NCBI RefSeq assembly: GCF_964355755.1
Contig: NC_092672.1
Coordinates: 25,912,501-25,976,500, forward strand
Length of the DNA: 64,000 nt
Direction of reading: 5' to 3'
Origin: Antedon mediterranea
Taxonomy: Eukaryota > Echinodermata > Crinoidea > Comatulida > Antedonidae
Part shown: positions 52,701 through 61,835 of the stretch, in pieces
Layout: each line of letters begins with the position of its first letter
Position numbering within the stretch: the first letter of the stretch is position 1
Position numbers and translations under genes: made by a program
The notes under the pieces: model-generated
Seen by the model: only the letters and a program-made list of their open reading frames with translations
What the model was told of the DNA's origin: nothing
Databases searched by the model: none

Positions 52701-55700
52701 ATATACTTACCTTAAAAAATTGCAATTTAAATCAAAGGAATAGTCAAATTGGCTGCCAACAAATTGGTTTTTAATTGAACCTATTCTGTCATTTTATAAG
52801 TGAAAACTTTTTTTTAACTTGTTTTCTAAGTAATAATTGATTACTATATTAAAGATGAGAAATTAACTATTATTCAGTCTTATTTTATTAAGCTACATTT
52901 TATATGCCTTTAGGTGAAAATACATCTTTAAATTACCAGTACACAAAAGTGTATACCAAATTATTTAAACAATTCTATTTTTCAAAAAAACTGCCGCATG
53001 ATATAAATAGAACGGTTATAGGCCTAAGTATAATTCTTATCTTTGTCCTGTTGTATTTTCAGGGAGAACAACAAACGAATCAACGTTGTTTGAATACACT
53101 GCTGATGAATCATGGGAAACGATCAATAACCGAACATTCAAGCCACTCTTTCTTGATGAGCTGATAGAAAAATACCAAAACACGACAATATATACAGAAG
53201 CGTTGGCAGCGTGTGGTGATAATAGGGAGTGTCTATTTGATTCGCTAGTAACACGTGACCTTTCGTTTGGACTTAATACATTAGAAACCAGCGACAAAAA
53301 CAACGAGGATGCTGGAGAATTAGGTAAATTAAAATTAAACAACCTTTATCAATAGAAGAGTGAACATCTTCATTGCTTTGCCGTGTAACAACTCGTTACC
53401 AATGTATTGGTAGACCTGTATTGATGATTTAGTATACAGATAGTAGCAGGGTTGATACACTAACAATGTGATGATTCTTTACCCCGTAATCAGAAGTGAT
53501 ATATATTTATATATATATATATATATATATAACCATATCAGGCAAAGAACATTAATTCTAAACCGCCCGGTGATATACTGAAATTTAATTAATTAATTTG
53601 AAACGATAAAGATGAGGAAATCTGTGAGAATGAGAAAAAGTCGCTCCAACCGAGACTCGAACTCGGACCGCCTGCTTGATATGCAGATGTCCTAACCATT
53701 AGACCACTGGGGCTTTTATGGTATTGTTCAAACTCGATTGGATAGCGACTCTTTAACATTCTCGGAGTGGTACGGCGGAACAGCACTAGTCCTCAGTTGT
53801 ACGCACGCGCACCAGAGATCAAATTGATACGCCCTCATCTTTCAATATTTTTATTCACGAGGCGGGATCTCCGAAGATCGACACCATATATATATTTCAA
53901 TATTAATTGAGGCCACAGCAAACTTTCTACCAAACATAGCCGAATTTATAGCAATTACCCCATTCAGTTCTGTAGTTAAGTTCAGATTGGTAATCATAAG
54001 TGAAAAGTTATACCTGAAAATCTCAGGAAATAAGTCTTTATTTCGACATTAATTCACAGCAAACTTTCCACCAAACATAACAGAAGTTGTAGCAATTAAC
54101 CCATCCAGCGCTGTAGTTAACTCAAACCAGCTTCATGCTACAGTAGGTACATCACATATCATTCGAATCAATGCATTTGATCCAAACGGAGATGATATCC
54201 AATATGGATTACAGGATACAGTTCCAGGAGCTGGTGTCGATCAAGGTAATGAAAATATAATTCTAAATAAAAGTCTAATTTAAACTGTTCTTTATAATCA
54301 TAATAGGCCTACGCTAGGTACCAAAAGTTCTTCATTAACCTCAAGTAACGCGCTTAGTTGACGTGGAATGTTAGTGAGACACGCAATGACCGCATGGTAC
54401 CGTCAAGGCGTTTATCGAAAATTTACCTCAGGTGTGATGGGTTTGCATTGAGATTATGTTTGATATGTTCTTTTGATTTAGATGGAATTTTTACATGGAT
54501 ACCTGAGAACACAAATGCCGTCACTCTCACTTTCATTGTTACTGACAGCAAAGGTTCTGTAGCCGCCTTTCCAATCGAAGTTATCCTGTGTGAATGTCTT
54601 AATGATGGTGTTTGTGATTTTGAAAGGCTTGTTGATGGTTCGGACATTCTCAATAATCAATATGCCGTAAGTTCGTTGCTACTTTGGCCGTATTTTGAAT
54701 TAATATCAGCAAAAAGACAAATATTTTGGCACATATATCATTTCAATACTTCAAAAATCACAAATACATAATATTATACCTGTATATAATATTTTCGAAA
54801 CAAAAAATGGAAATGCCGACAATTCATAACAAGAAAGATAATAATTATAATACTGACTTTGTTAGAGAAGTCTAGTTTGTTGTCTGTGTGCAAAAAATGA
54901 GGTTTGTGTGCAATAACCATTACTGGTCGAAACTCTATACATTTTAGAAGTTCGGGTTCATGGTAGAAGAGGGTTATTAACCACAATCAAGTACCACTAC
55001 TTACCAAATACTTATTTTAAATGTTGAAGCATTCGTTGTCTTTTCGAAAAATTAATGTAATGTAGGCCAAACAATATTACATTTAAATCATATATACAGG
55101 TTGCTGAGTGTGACTGTCTACCGGCTTGGTCTGGTACGAATTGCAGTGAAGACTTTGATGCTTGCTCAGGTGAACCATGTTACCCTGGTGTCGTCTGCAC
55201 CGACGAAGAAGCACCTTCAGCAAATGGCACATGTGGTGACTGCCCGGATGGTTTGATTGGAACTGGTTTTAAGTGTTTTGGTAACTTAAATGAATATTAA
55301 ATGTCTTCAAAGTACATGCATTCCAAAAAAGTCTGAATTATGAGGCTTGAGCTATGTCTACAGTCAAACTGTATGTGACAAAATGTGTGTCAATTAGTTT
55401 GATAGTGTAGACAGAGCTACAGTATTTGATCTCAAGAAGACATGCAAGGCATGTATAGAGATGGAGTAGTTGAAGCTGAGGTTTTGTTCAACGTCTGTCA
55501 TATGTTAGGATCGTTTCCATGTCATTTGTGTTGCGTCATAGTTGAAACTTGACTGTAGTCGTTACACAAATTTCAAAGATATAAACTAAGCTGGAGACAC
55601 GTAGCAGCACCTAAGCTCAAACCAGCTCTATATTATACTTGTATGTAATATGTGGACATTATTACTGTACAATAACTACACAATATTGGATTATAAATGA

Positions 55701-58700
55701 AATTGTTACTCCTTTAAACATAAATATATTAATTTGTTTTTATTTAAGATGACAACGAATGCCTATCGGGCGCTGCAAATTGTCAACAAGATTGCACCAA
55801 CACGTTGTTTTCATATAACTGTAGCTGTTACGAAGGCTTTGAATTGGACGCTGATGACAGCTCCTGTAATGGTAAGAAAAAATAAAAAGTAGTTAAGATT
55901 TGATAGAGCATGGTAAGTTTACTAAAACCATTTTCTACATCATAAGAAATAAGAGATATAGTACTGGTGATGAATAGTGGCGATACATTGGGATAGCTAA
56001 TATCGTAGTGAGTTTGTTGAAAAGGATTATATATGTATTATAACTTTATGGGTATGTATTGTATGCTAGTAACATAATAAAATATACACTTGTTTACGAT
56101 TTGACTTAAACATAACATCTTTTAACTACTGGCTCGTTGTCCTAAATCACCGGACCATAAATGAGTTTCAGTCGATATGTAGATTTTCATAACCGGTACA
56201 TTCGTGTCGTATTTAACAGTTGCTAAATTAACAGTGTTTGGTTTACAGATATAAATGAATGTACTCTGATGCTAGACAACTGTAGCCCCAACGCTACGTG
56301 TCTAAATACAAACGGATCGTACGTATGTTCTTGCGTCACTGGGTTTAATGGGGATGGAGTAACGTGCACTGGTAAGTACTATTGCATAAGCAATATCGAT
56401 TTTAATCAGATAATTGTGTCTCCGTTAAATATTGTGGCGTGGGATCATAAACTTTACAGGTGTTATCGAAAAGTAATTTTGCATGGATGAAGAGGAGAAA
56501 AAATGTACGTGATGGATACGATTGGACGAAACCAGAGGCTTTGGAATTCGATCGCACTGGACTGGTCAAATAAACAGAGTCGTCGGCTAACGTGACGAAG
56601 AAAAGTCCAATCCGAACACTGGTTGTAAATCACTAAGGGTTAAATTACCAAGTCCAATGGTTACTTTTATGTGAATCATGGATACATCTTTGTAAAACTA
56701 TATTAAAAAATGCGTAAAAATATCGAAGTGGTAACAATGGACAAAGTATCCAAAGAAAGTTGATAAAGTTATCGTATTCAAAAGTTTTAAAGATAGTCCA
56801 GTGCAAACAAGACTTAATGCTAATATGTATTTTACTTTAATTTCAGACACCAATGAATGTGGTTTAATTGACTACCCATGTGATACAAATGCAGTCTGCA
56901 CCAACACATTTGGGTCATTTACGTGTCAGTGTATCGATGGCTTTAACGGCAACGGCACGTTCTGTGAAGGTAAAACGCAATGCCATAGGCCTAATACTAT
57001 GCTTAGGCTACATTAGTATTATTCGCCAAATCAAGCAAAAATATTTGCTTTGCCAATATAGATCAGATATCAAACTGCTGCTATTTTACACAAATTAGAT
57101 TAGTAATTATGTAATACTACCGATTGACAAAATGATGCTAGATAACTAGTTTCGACAGGAACCAGTCCTCCAAACAGTGGAAAACTGGGATTTTACAATT
57201 AAAGCAACATGTGCTAGGGGTAGAAAAAGTTTTGTGTGGATTTTATCATGATTTGAATGCAAATTAAGTGATCCTTGCGTGGCAATGGAAGACCAACTTA
57301 TTTATTTCTATAATTAAACATATTATATATTAGATATAAATGAATGCTCCACTTTGCTTAATAACTGCGATGAAAATGCTGATTGTGAAAACGCTGGAGG
57401 AACTTTTACGTGCACTTGCTTGCCTGGGTGGACCGGAAATGGAACCACTTGTGTGGACGTGAACGAATGCCAGACTGGAAGCCCATGTGGTGTACGTTCG
57501 ATATGTACCAACACTATTGGAGGCTATAATTGTACATGTCCAAGTGGCTACACAGGAGATGGCATAAACTGTATAGGTTAGTTGTTAATTTGTAAAATAA
57601 GCTTACTCATTACCCACAATACCTATAAAAGACGAATTCGACGTCCACATGTTTCTTTAATAGTATAGAAAACACTATATCTAGATGCTAGTTACTAAAT
57701 AACAAGTTATTGCATAACAAGTTACAAAATGCTAAATAAACAACCAAGGGTATATCTTCCACATAAAAGCAAATAAACCACGTTCGTTTTTTTAAATAAA
57801 ACATCTGGTTTTTAGTTGAATTAATTAATTATTTGTTTGACTTATATCATATTCAATCAATTTATTTCTAATTTACAGATATTAATGAGTGCATAAATGG
57901 AACCCATAACTGCACTGGAAATTCAGAGTGTCTAAATAGTAATGGTGGTTTTACGTGTCCCTGTATAGAAGGTTACATTCTTGAGGAAGAAATGTGTGTA
58001 GGTACGTAAGTAAGATAATGGAGGCATATATAAAACAGCAAATCAGTTTTTTGTGGTGTTAAAGTAAGAGAACCAAAATAGAGAACTTGCCAGCACCTGA
58101 AATTAGATACAAAAATAAATTGCAAAACAACTGAAAATCATTCCTAATATATTAATGTGTGAGGAGATTTTAAAATAAACACTAATGTTTTTGAAGAGTT
58201 TTTTTTTTCAATAATCTATAATTACTGTGGATTGTTCTTTTCGTAGAAATTGAAGCAACTACAAGGATGACGACAGTAGCAGAATCGCCAATTACTAATG
58301 CAGTAACAACTGAAAAACGTTCAACAGCTGGCGCAGTGACATCAACAGAAAACGAGGCACCCATCACTACTCCAGTATCTACGACTGAAAAACCGGTAAC
58401 TGTCGCAGTTCCATCATCGACGACAAAACAGATAACCACTGCCGCCGGTCCATCAACAACAGAACAGACAACCACCGCCGCCGTTCCATCAACAACAGAA
58501 CAGACAACCACCGCCGCTATTCCATCAACACCGCAACAGGTAACCACCGCCGCCGGTCCATCAACACCGCAACAGGCAACTACTGCCGCCGGTCCATCAA
58601 CAACAAAACAGACAACCAGTGCCGCAGTTCCATCAACGGAAAAACAGGCTACAACTGTCACAACGGCAAGAACAGAAACAGAGGCGATCACTACAACAGT

Positions 58701-61534
58701 AGGAGGTACACTCATAATGTTTGGAAATATTTTCTTTTAGTTAATGTATTAAATTGAAGATTGTTGACAGATACATAATTAAGACCCAAGACTTAAGACA
58801 ACTTAACTTACAGGTTTCGATTTAGCTTCATATATTTTGTTTGTTGTTATGATTTCGTTATGGAATCTTTAAAAAACAATGTTAATGTTTCATTATTTGG
58901 CAGAAACAATACGTTTGCATGATTGTATTTATGTATTTCAGGTGATACATTTAATGTTCAGATAACAATAACTGACTTTGGAAGTGTGGAAGCGGTATTC
59001 ACTGATTCACTGAGAGACACGACAAGTACCTTAAGTGTGACGTATAGAAATACTATCTGTACATCGGTATGTAAACTTTACTATGATAAATATTGAGTGT
59101 TTATACTATAATAGTATACACTAGAATGTATAACCTAATTAACATTAATTATGTACTTTACAGATCACAAGCATCACAAGTCAAAGTGGAGAAATCAACA
59201 GTCCCCCGTCGACATGTACCGTGGAGCGGTATTCTAGTGGCAGTATCATTGCGGACATGCTGCTAACCTTTCCAGACTCTTTTACTACTGCTCAAACTCT
59301 ACAAACAGAACTAACTAGTGCTATTGACACAAACGATGGTGTTCTACCGGGTACAAATTTTGCAGTTAATGTAGATGATCTATCTGTTGAACGTAAGTTT
59401 CAAGATCAGTTCAGAAATTGACGAGTTAATATCTAGATCTTTACTAATTTACTCATGGTTATTATCATTATTATAATTATAACATACACATACATAAAAT
59501 ATAATTTCAATAATAGATGAAAAAGTTTATTTAGTACAACATAAGTACAATGTGACATTCCAAAGTACAGTAAACATGTTGTCTGTTCCTTTTTTCTGTG
59601 ATTATATTATTAACTGTTTTATGTGCAACTAAATCATAAATAAACGTGTGATTTTCTCTTCCCTGTGTCTGCTTTGAATACAATTTCATTTCATAATGAA
59701 CCAACCATTTCCGGGCTGTCCTGAAATATAATGCAATGCGTCTTATTTTGTTCACAGTTCAGCTAACTTGCGATGGATTTTGCAAAAATAACGGAGCCTG
59801 TGATGACAGCGGCCAATCACTTGTATGCAAATGCGAAAATGGTTACGATGGAGAAACGTGTCAAAATGAAACCGATAGTAAGTTGATGACGTTGAAACTA
59901 GGGAAAGATTGATAGACATATAATCAGTAGGGTAAAAATAACGGTGTGCAATTAGAGATATCTCTCTATTATTTTAGTATTAAAATAGCAATTGAAACCA
60001 ACGTGGAACTGATTACATTCTTCTAGTTTAGTGAGTGTTCATGGCTATGTCAACAACTGACATGGTTCATTTAGCAGGCTGATTGCATGTCAGTATTCCA
60101 CAGATGATGCGTGAACCCACAGCTAGTTGCTTAGAAAAAACCAGAGATTAATGTGCGCATGCGTATCAGCCCAATACACATTTATATTAATTAATGGAAA
60201 ATGTGTGTGGATTTTGCTAGCGACTGATTTTTTAAATTTGGAAATGAGTTTGATAACATATCCCCAATATATTTTTGTTTTAATTTCAGACTATTTAGCT
60301 GTATACATAATAATTGGTCTTGCTACCTTAATTGGACTTGTTGTGGTTTTTGCACTTGTGGTGTTGTTCATTATTATCACAAAACGCCGTCAAATTAAAG
60401 ACATCGATTATTTTAGGTCGGGAATGTCACCTATTTACGATAACGATTCCATTTCATCGACTTCTGAACAGCTTCATCTTTACAAGAACAGACTGGCTTA
60501 TACAGCACGTGTAAGTAGGCTTAGGCCTATTGACTTACAGTCAAAGTATGATGACGCTAATTACTCTTTTCCATGCATGATTATAAGAGAGACCTAATGT
60601 ATAATATTTAATCAGGCATGAAGGAAAATAACTACCGCCATCACAAAAGATTTAAGAATCTTTGATTAACCCAAATAAAATCTGGTCATATCTTCACGTT
60701 TGAAGTAGGCAGAGACTGCTTTAAATCCATTCAGGGCTGTTTGATGGTTCAATAAAATTGTATATTAAACATCGATATAATAATCCAAAATATATTTTTC
60801 TTAAATATAGGACTATACTAATTACAGAAGAGGCGACGACGAGGTGATGCGACCGTATGTTGTTACTGGTAATGAACTGGTGAGTTACTAGATAACATAC
60901 GAATGTAATATAGATTGGGCCTAACAAACTAGCAAACATACTGTTGCAGTAGCACTGGGAATAGTACTAAACTATTCTGAGCATACATAAGCAATAATAC
61001 AATTAGACACTTTCACACTCCATGCCTCCACATAAAAGGTAAAAGCATTATTTAATTGTTCATTAGTGTTCTAAATATTCAATTCAATTCAATTTCTTTA
61101 TTTCTGCAAATGCCATCAAGGGCTAATATCATACAAACATAATTATACATACATTTAAAATTTAAACACATACACATTTTAGTCATTACTACTGTAGTAG
61201 TTATTGTTTTTAATTATTGTAATTATTGTTATAATGATTATTGTATAGTTATTATAATAATTAATAAAAGTGTAATAAATTATATGACAACTATATCAGT
61301 GTTACCATGTAACAATTCTAAAACGCTAGAGAAACATTCTCAATGATTCACTCAGAGGAGATTGAGAATAATCTTCAAGGTCCTAAGTTTAGATTTTCTA
61401 ATCTCATTACTATATGTGCACCTCCTCCTTCCAAATACCTTTGTAGACGGCAATTGCTTAACGATTTTGTTTTTGTAATTTTGTTTTAGGAATATGACAG
61501 GCGCCGATGGTTAGCGGAAGAAGATCTTTTTTAA
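34709..61534 (+). CDS. Giant MUC4-type transmembrane mucin (NIDO-AMOP-VWD-EGF-SEA)
   Basis: Exons modelled: 34709-34739, 35399-42181, 42514-43173, 44595-44714, 45070-45249, 45454-45627, 45888-46010, 46172-46291, 47059-47204, 47649-47816, 47985-48146, 48661-49150, 49349-49531, 49648-49767, 50130-50332, 50873-50960, 51752-51937, 52378-52491, 53063-53323, 54060-54245, 54482-54666, 55100-55280, 55749-55871, 56249-56371, 56847-56969, 57334-57576, 57879-58001, 58247-58705, 58942-59066, 59164-59392, 59758-59877, 60290-60510, 60811-60879, 61490-61534. The total is 12,867 bp, or 4,288 residues plus stop, and every junction keeps phase. The domain order after the Thr-rich region matches the MUC4/mucin-like protein family, with added LDLa, sushi, EGF and SEA modules. 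Likely an O-glycosylated cell-surface barrier or adhesion protein on epithelia. The first exon is the least certain; see the MMP-B junction. Exons from 35399 on are well supported by frame and domains. Confidence 0.88.
35399..42181 (+). CDS. Mucin exon 2: 6.8 kb threonine-hexad repeat exon
   Basis: A single open exon of about 2,260 residues (mucin residues ~11-2271), bounded by a ttacag acceptor and G|GTATGT donor, both phase 1. The basic unit is 12 residues (36 bp) such as [12 protein letters not shown], made of two hexads each with Thr-Thr plus four other residues, so a Thr pair recurs about every six residues. Variable positions favour Pro-Ala/Glu/Gln, Glu, Phe and Gly-Val. Thr is almost always ACA. 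Such spacing is typical of densely O-glycosylated mucin stalks, though with few Ser and modest Pro. Acidic versions ([13 protein letters not shown]) are interspersed. No stop codon occurs in the whole array, which argues that the frame is under selection. Antisense open frames over it are shadows of the repeat. Confidence 0.93.
37900..41260 (+). repeat. Higher-order tandem repeats inside the mucin exon
   Basis: The marker 'cctgcccaatttacaacaga' ([10 protein letters not shown]) starts at 38260, 39019, 39814 (with one change, 'cctgtcc') and 40573. Spacings are 759, 795 and 759 bp, that is 253, 265 and 253 residues; the longer one differs by exactly one 36 bp unit. A further copy of the marker at 37920 starts a shorter unit. 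Each large unit carries the same order of variant hexads (AQF/EEF/QEF... then [11 protein letters not shown], paired VAF, AAF). This shows recent amplification by unequal exchange on top of the 36 bp repeat. Confidence 0.85.
42514..43173 (+). CDS. Mucin exon 3: second Thr-rich repeat block
   Basis: About 220 residues of a different 12-residue unit, typically [12 protein letters not shown], phase 1 at both ends. It keeps the Thr-Thr hexad rhythm but replaces PAEF with AAEM and uses GCTGCTGAAATG codons, so it arose from a separate expansion. The last ~35 residues (from about 43065) lose the regular pattern before the LDLa exon. Confidence 0.88.
43676..44177. mobile_element. MITE family A, full copy with ~54 bp terminal inverted repeats
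   Basis: The left end 'taatagggagttttcgcaac' followed by 'cttacgaatacgataacg' is mirrored at the right by 'cgttatcgtattcgtaag' and 'gttgcgaaacctccctatta', with only one or two mismatches over ~54 bp. The flanks suggest a TA target site. About 500 bp, no open frame, in the intron between the Thr-rich and LDLa exons. Related copies at 2925-3256 and 19640-19925. Confidence 0.75.
44595..45627 (+). CDS. Mucin exons 4-6: LDL-receptor class A and two sushi domains
   Basis: 44595-44714 encodes an LDLa repeat with six cysteines and the acidic calcium end DCPDNADED. 45070-45249 and 45454-45627 each encode one sushi/CCP domain with four cysteines (for example [19 protein letters not shown] and [10 protein letters not shown]..). 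All three exons are phase 1-1. Mucin residues about 2492-2649. Sushi plus NIDO/AMOP/VWD recalls SUSD2-type proteins. These modules are usual in protein-protein or complement-type recognition. Confidence 0.88.
45888..46291 (+). CDS. Mucin exons 7-8: two calcium-binding EGF domains
   Basis: Exons 45888-46010 and 46172-46291, phase 1-1. They start DIDEC and DINEC, followed by the six-cysteine EGF pattern and the calcium-site Asn/aromatic ([12 protein letters not shown] and [16 protein letters not shown]). Mucin residues about 2650-2730. Confidence 0.9.
47059..49150 (+). CDS. Mucin exons 9-12: NIDO domain and start of AMOP
   Basis: Exons 47059-47204, 47649-47816, 47985-48146 and 48661-49150, joined in phases 1-0, 0-0, 0-0 and 0-1. 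Recognisable nidogen-like features are [19 protein letters not shown], then the acidic [19 protein letters not shown] segment, then [14 protein letters not shown] and [17 protein letters not shown]. The last part (residues after ~3000) carries [16 protein letters not shown], the beginning of the AMOP module. Mucin residues about 2731-3052. Characteristic of MUC4, SUSD2 and related membrane proteins. Confidence 0.9.
47250..47590. repeat. Degenerate tandem repeat in a NIDO intron
   Basis: Repeated 'agtgtgttaactcagtatt' and 'gcttatgagtcctcaat' plus 'agtgtgagatca' strings, spaced by 30-60 bp; the 'aaggcttatgagtcctcaat' block occurs at about 47276 and 47478. Non-coding, between exons 9 and 10. Confidence 0.55.
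49349..49767 (+). CDS. Mucin exons 13-14: AMOP domain
   Basis: Exons 49349-49531 and 49648-49767, phase 1-1. A cysteine-rich module with [13 protein letters not shown], a long aromatic loop, and RYTCCEKSN...YYCDLY. It follows NIDO and leads into the [10 protein letters not shown] start of VWD, exactly as in MUC4-type proteins. Mucin residues about 3053-3153. AMOP modules occur in adhesion proteins. Confidence 0.88.
50130..52491 (+). CDS. Mucin exons 15-18: von Willebrand factor type D domain
   Basis: Exons 50130-50332, 50873-50960, 51752-51937 and 52378-52491. The domain opens with [20 protein letters not shown] and ends with the calcium-loop-like [19 protein letters not shown] and EFGLT. 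Mucin residues about 3154-3350. It has the MUC4-type, cysteine-poor form of VWD. The intron between exons 16 and 17 carries a MITE (51250-51683). Confidence 0.9.
51250..51683. mobile_element. MITE with internal duplication and a ~20 bp G run
   Basis: Terminal inverted repeats of about 36 bp: 'aatcaaagaacatataacac' plus 'aagaatctcctgttc' at the left; 'gaacaggagattcttgtgtt' plus 'ataatttctttggtt' at the right. Inside, 'gtagggcgcccgcatcaaat' plus 'tagaaagtcaaaatcata' is present twice (51363 and 51453). A run of about 20 G's lies near 51511-51530. Non-coding, intronic. Confidence 0.65.
53063..53323 (+). CDS. Mucin exon 19: conserved segment after VWD
   Basis: 87 residues, phase 1-1. [19 protein letters not shown] and a [20 protein letters not shown] motif are the sequence that normally follows VWD in MUC4-like proteins. 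Its acceptor at 53062 joins directly to the 52491 donor (T|GG = Trp, giving LTWRTTNES), so the frame at 52904-53062 is intronic. Confidence 0.88.
53555..53830 (-). mobile_element. tRNA-derived SINE in mucin intron 19
   Basis: The minus strand of 53642-53714 folds like a tRNA: an A-box-like 'tggtctaatggttagg', a 7-nt anticodon loop (atatcaa), and a perfect TΨC arm ('ccgagttcgagtctcgg'). The acceptor stem has a C-A mismatch, and the element continues into a body shared with 13961-14105 ('attctaaaccgcccg', 'gaaacgataaagatgag'). It is therefore a SINE and not a tRNA gene. An AT microsatellite (~53500-53531) adjoins it. Confidence 0.65.
53899..53990 (+). pseudogene. Duplicated, probably unused copy of mucin exon 20
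   Basis: 53899-53990 resembles 54043-54130, covering the end of the intron and the start of exon 20: 'cacagcaaactttctaccaa' versus 'cacagcaaactttccaccaa', then the same order of matches for about 70 bp. Its frame would read [20 protein letters not shown] beside [20 protein letters not shown] in the real exon. The only nearby donor would give the wrong phase for the next exon, so I call it a relic. Confidence 0.55.
54060..54666 (+). CDS. Mucin exons 20-21: cadherin/Ig-like segment
   Basis: Exons 54060-54245 and 54482-54666. The pattern [14 protein letters not shown] then [20 protein letters not shown] and DSKGSVA has the D-P-x-G-D and D-x-x-G signature of cadherin-like/Ig-fold repeats found after VWD in mucin-like proteins. 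Exon 21 runs on into the cysteines of the next EGF ([14 protein letters not shown]). Mucin residues about 3438-3561. Confidence 0.82.
55100..58001 (+). CDS. Mucin exons 22-27: run of EGF and calcium-binding EGF domains
   Basis: Exons 55100-55280, 55749-55871, 56249-56371, 56847-56969, 57334-57576 (two domains) and 57879-58001. From exon 23 on, each domain opens with D-[DIVT]-N-E-C and has six cysteines and the calcium-EGF Asn and aromatic residues (for example [15 protein letters not shown]). Single-domain exons are exactly 123 bp and phase 1-1, showing growth by exon duplication; the double exon would be a fusion by intron loss. Mucin residues about 3562-3866. Confidence 0.92.
55348..55421. 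mobile_element. MITE family C, short copy
   Basis: 'gagctatgtctacagtcaaa' at the left and 'tttgatagtgtagacagagc' at the right are inverted repeats around ~35 bp. Intronic, between exons 22 and 23. Same ends as 31831-31980 and 5285-5472. Confidence 0.5.
58247..58705 (+). CDS. Mucin exon 28: Ser/Thr/Pro-rich membrane-proximal linker
   Basis: 153 residues, phase 1-1, with repeats such as [11 protein letters not shown] and [11 protein letters not shown] (11 residues). It has more Ser and Pro than the N-terminal arrays, so this is a second, independent O-glycan-type stalk between the EGF run and the SEA domain. Mucin residues about 3867-4019. The long minus-strand frame at 58182-58715 is a shadow. 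Confidence 0.9.
58942..59877 (+). CDS. Mucin exons 29-31: SEA domain and last EGF
   Basis: Exons 58942-59066 and 59164-59392 encode a ~118-residue SEA-like domain ([13 protein letters not shown] ... [14 protein letters not shown]). The GSIIA matches the position and pattern of the GSVVV site where SEA domains of membrane mucins cut themselves. 59758-59877 encodes an EGF ([13 protein letters not shown] ... GYDGETC) just outside the membrane. Mucin residues about 4020-4177. Autocleavage is an inference from the motif. Confidence 0.75.
60290..61534 (+). CDS. Mucin exons 32-34: transmembrane helix and cytoplasmic tail
   Basis: Exons 60290-60510, 60811-60879 and 61490-61534 (TAA 61532-61534). After YLAV comes a hydrophobic helix ([20 protein letters not shown]) and a KRRQ stop-transfer, then a tail of about 80 residues with several tyrosines ([34 protein letters not shown]) and an acidic end AEEDLF. 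These tyrosines could be phosphorylated, but no standard named motif is certain. Confidence 0.88.
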
Positions 61535-61802
61535 AGGCATGTATTAATAAAGAATATCGTGTGGTGTAAACCTGCCTTATACTCTTATACTGATGGTGTT
61601 ACGTTTATTAATTTGTATATGGTAATAGATATTACAAAACAATTATCAAGAAGCACAATCTTATAATGCAATATACCATTTTATATTATTATTATACCGA
61701 ATCCCAATTTTTAATACTGAATATCAATCTTTATATCGTTATAGCGCTGTAATATAAATTTTCTCTGTATAAATATTTAAATTGATATTCATTGATATAC
61801 AG

Positions 61803-61835
<33 letters not shown>

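Noticed and set aside
52904-53062. Extra VWD exon after a 'tttag' acceptor
   Set aside because: The T|GG join of 52491 to 53063 gives LTWRTTNES, matching the family at that spot, and the extra frame reads into a hydrophobic stretch unlike VWD.
53642-53714. Functional tRNA gene on the minus strand
   Set aside because: Acceptor-stem mismatch, an odd anticodon loop (atatcaa) and continuation into a dispersed repeat body show it is a SINE head.
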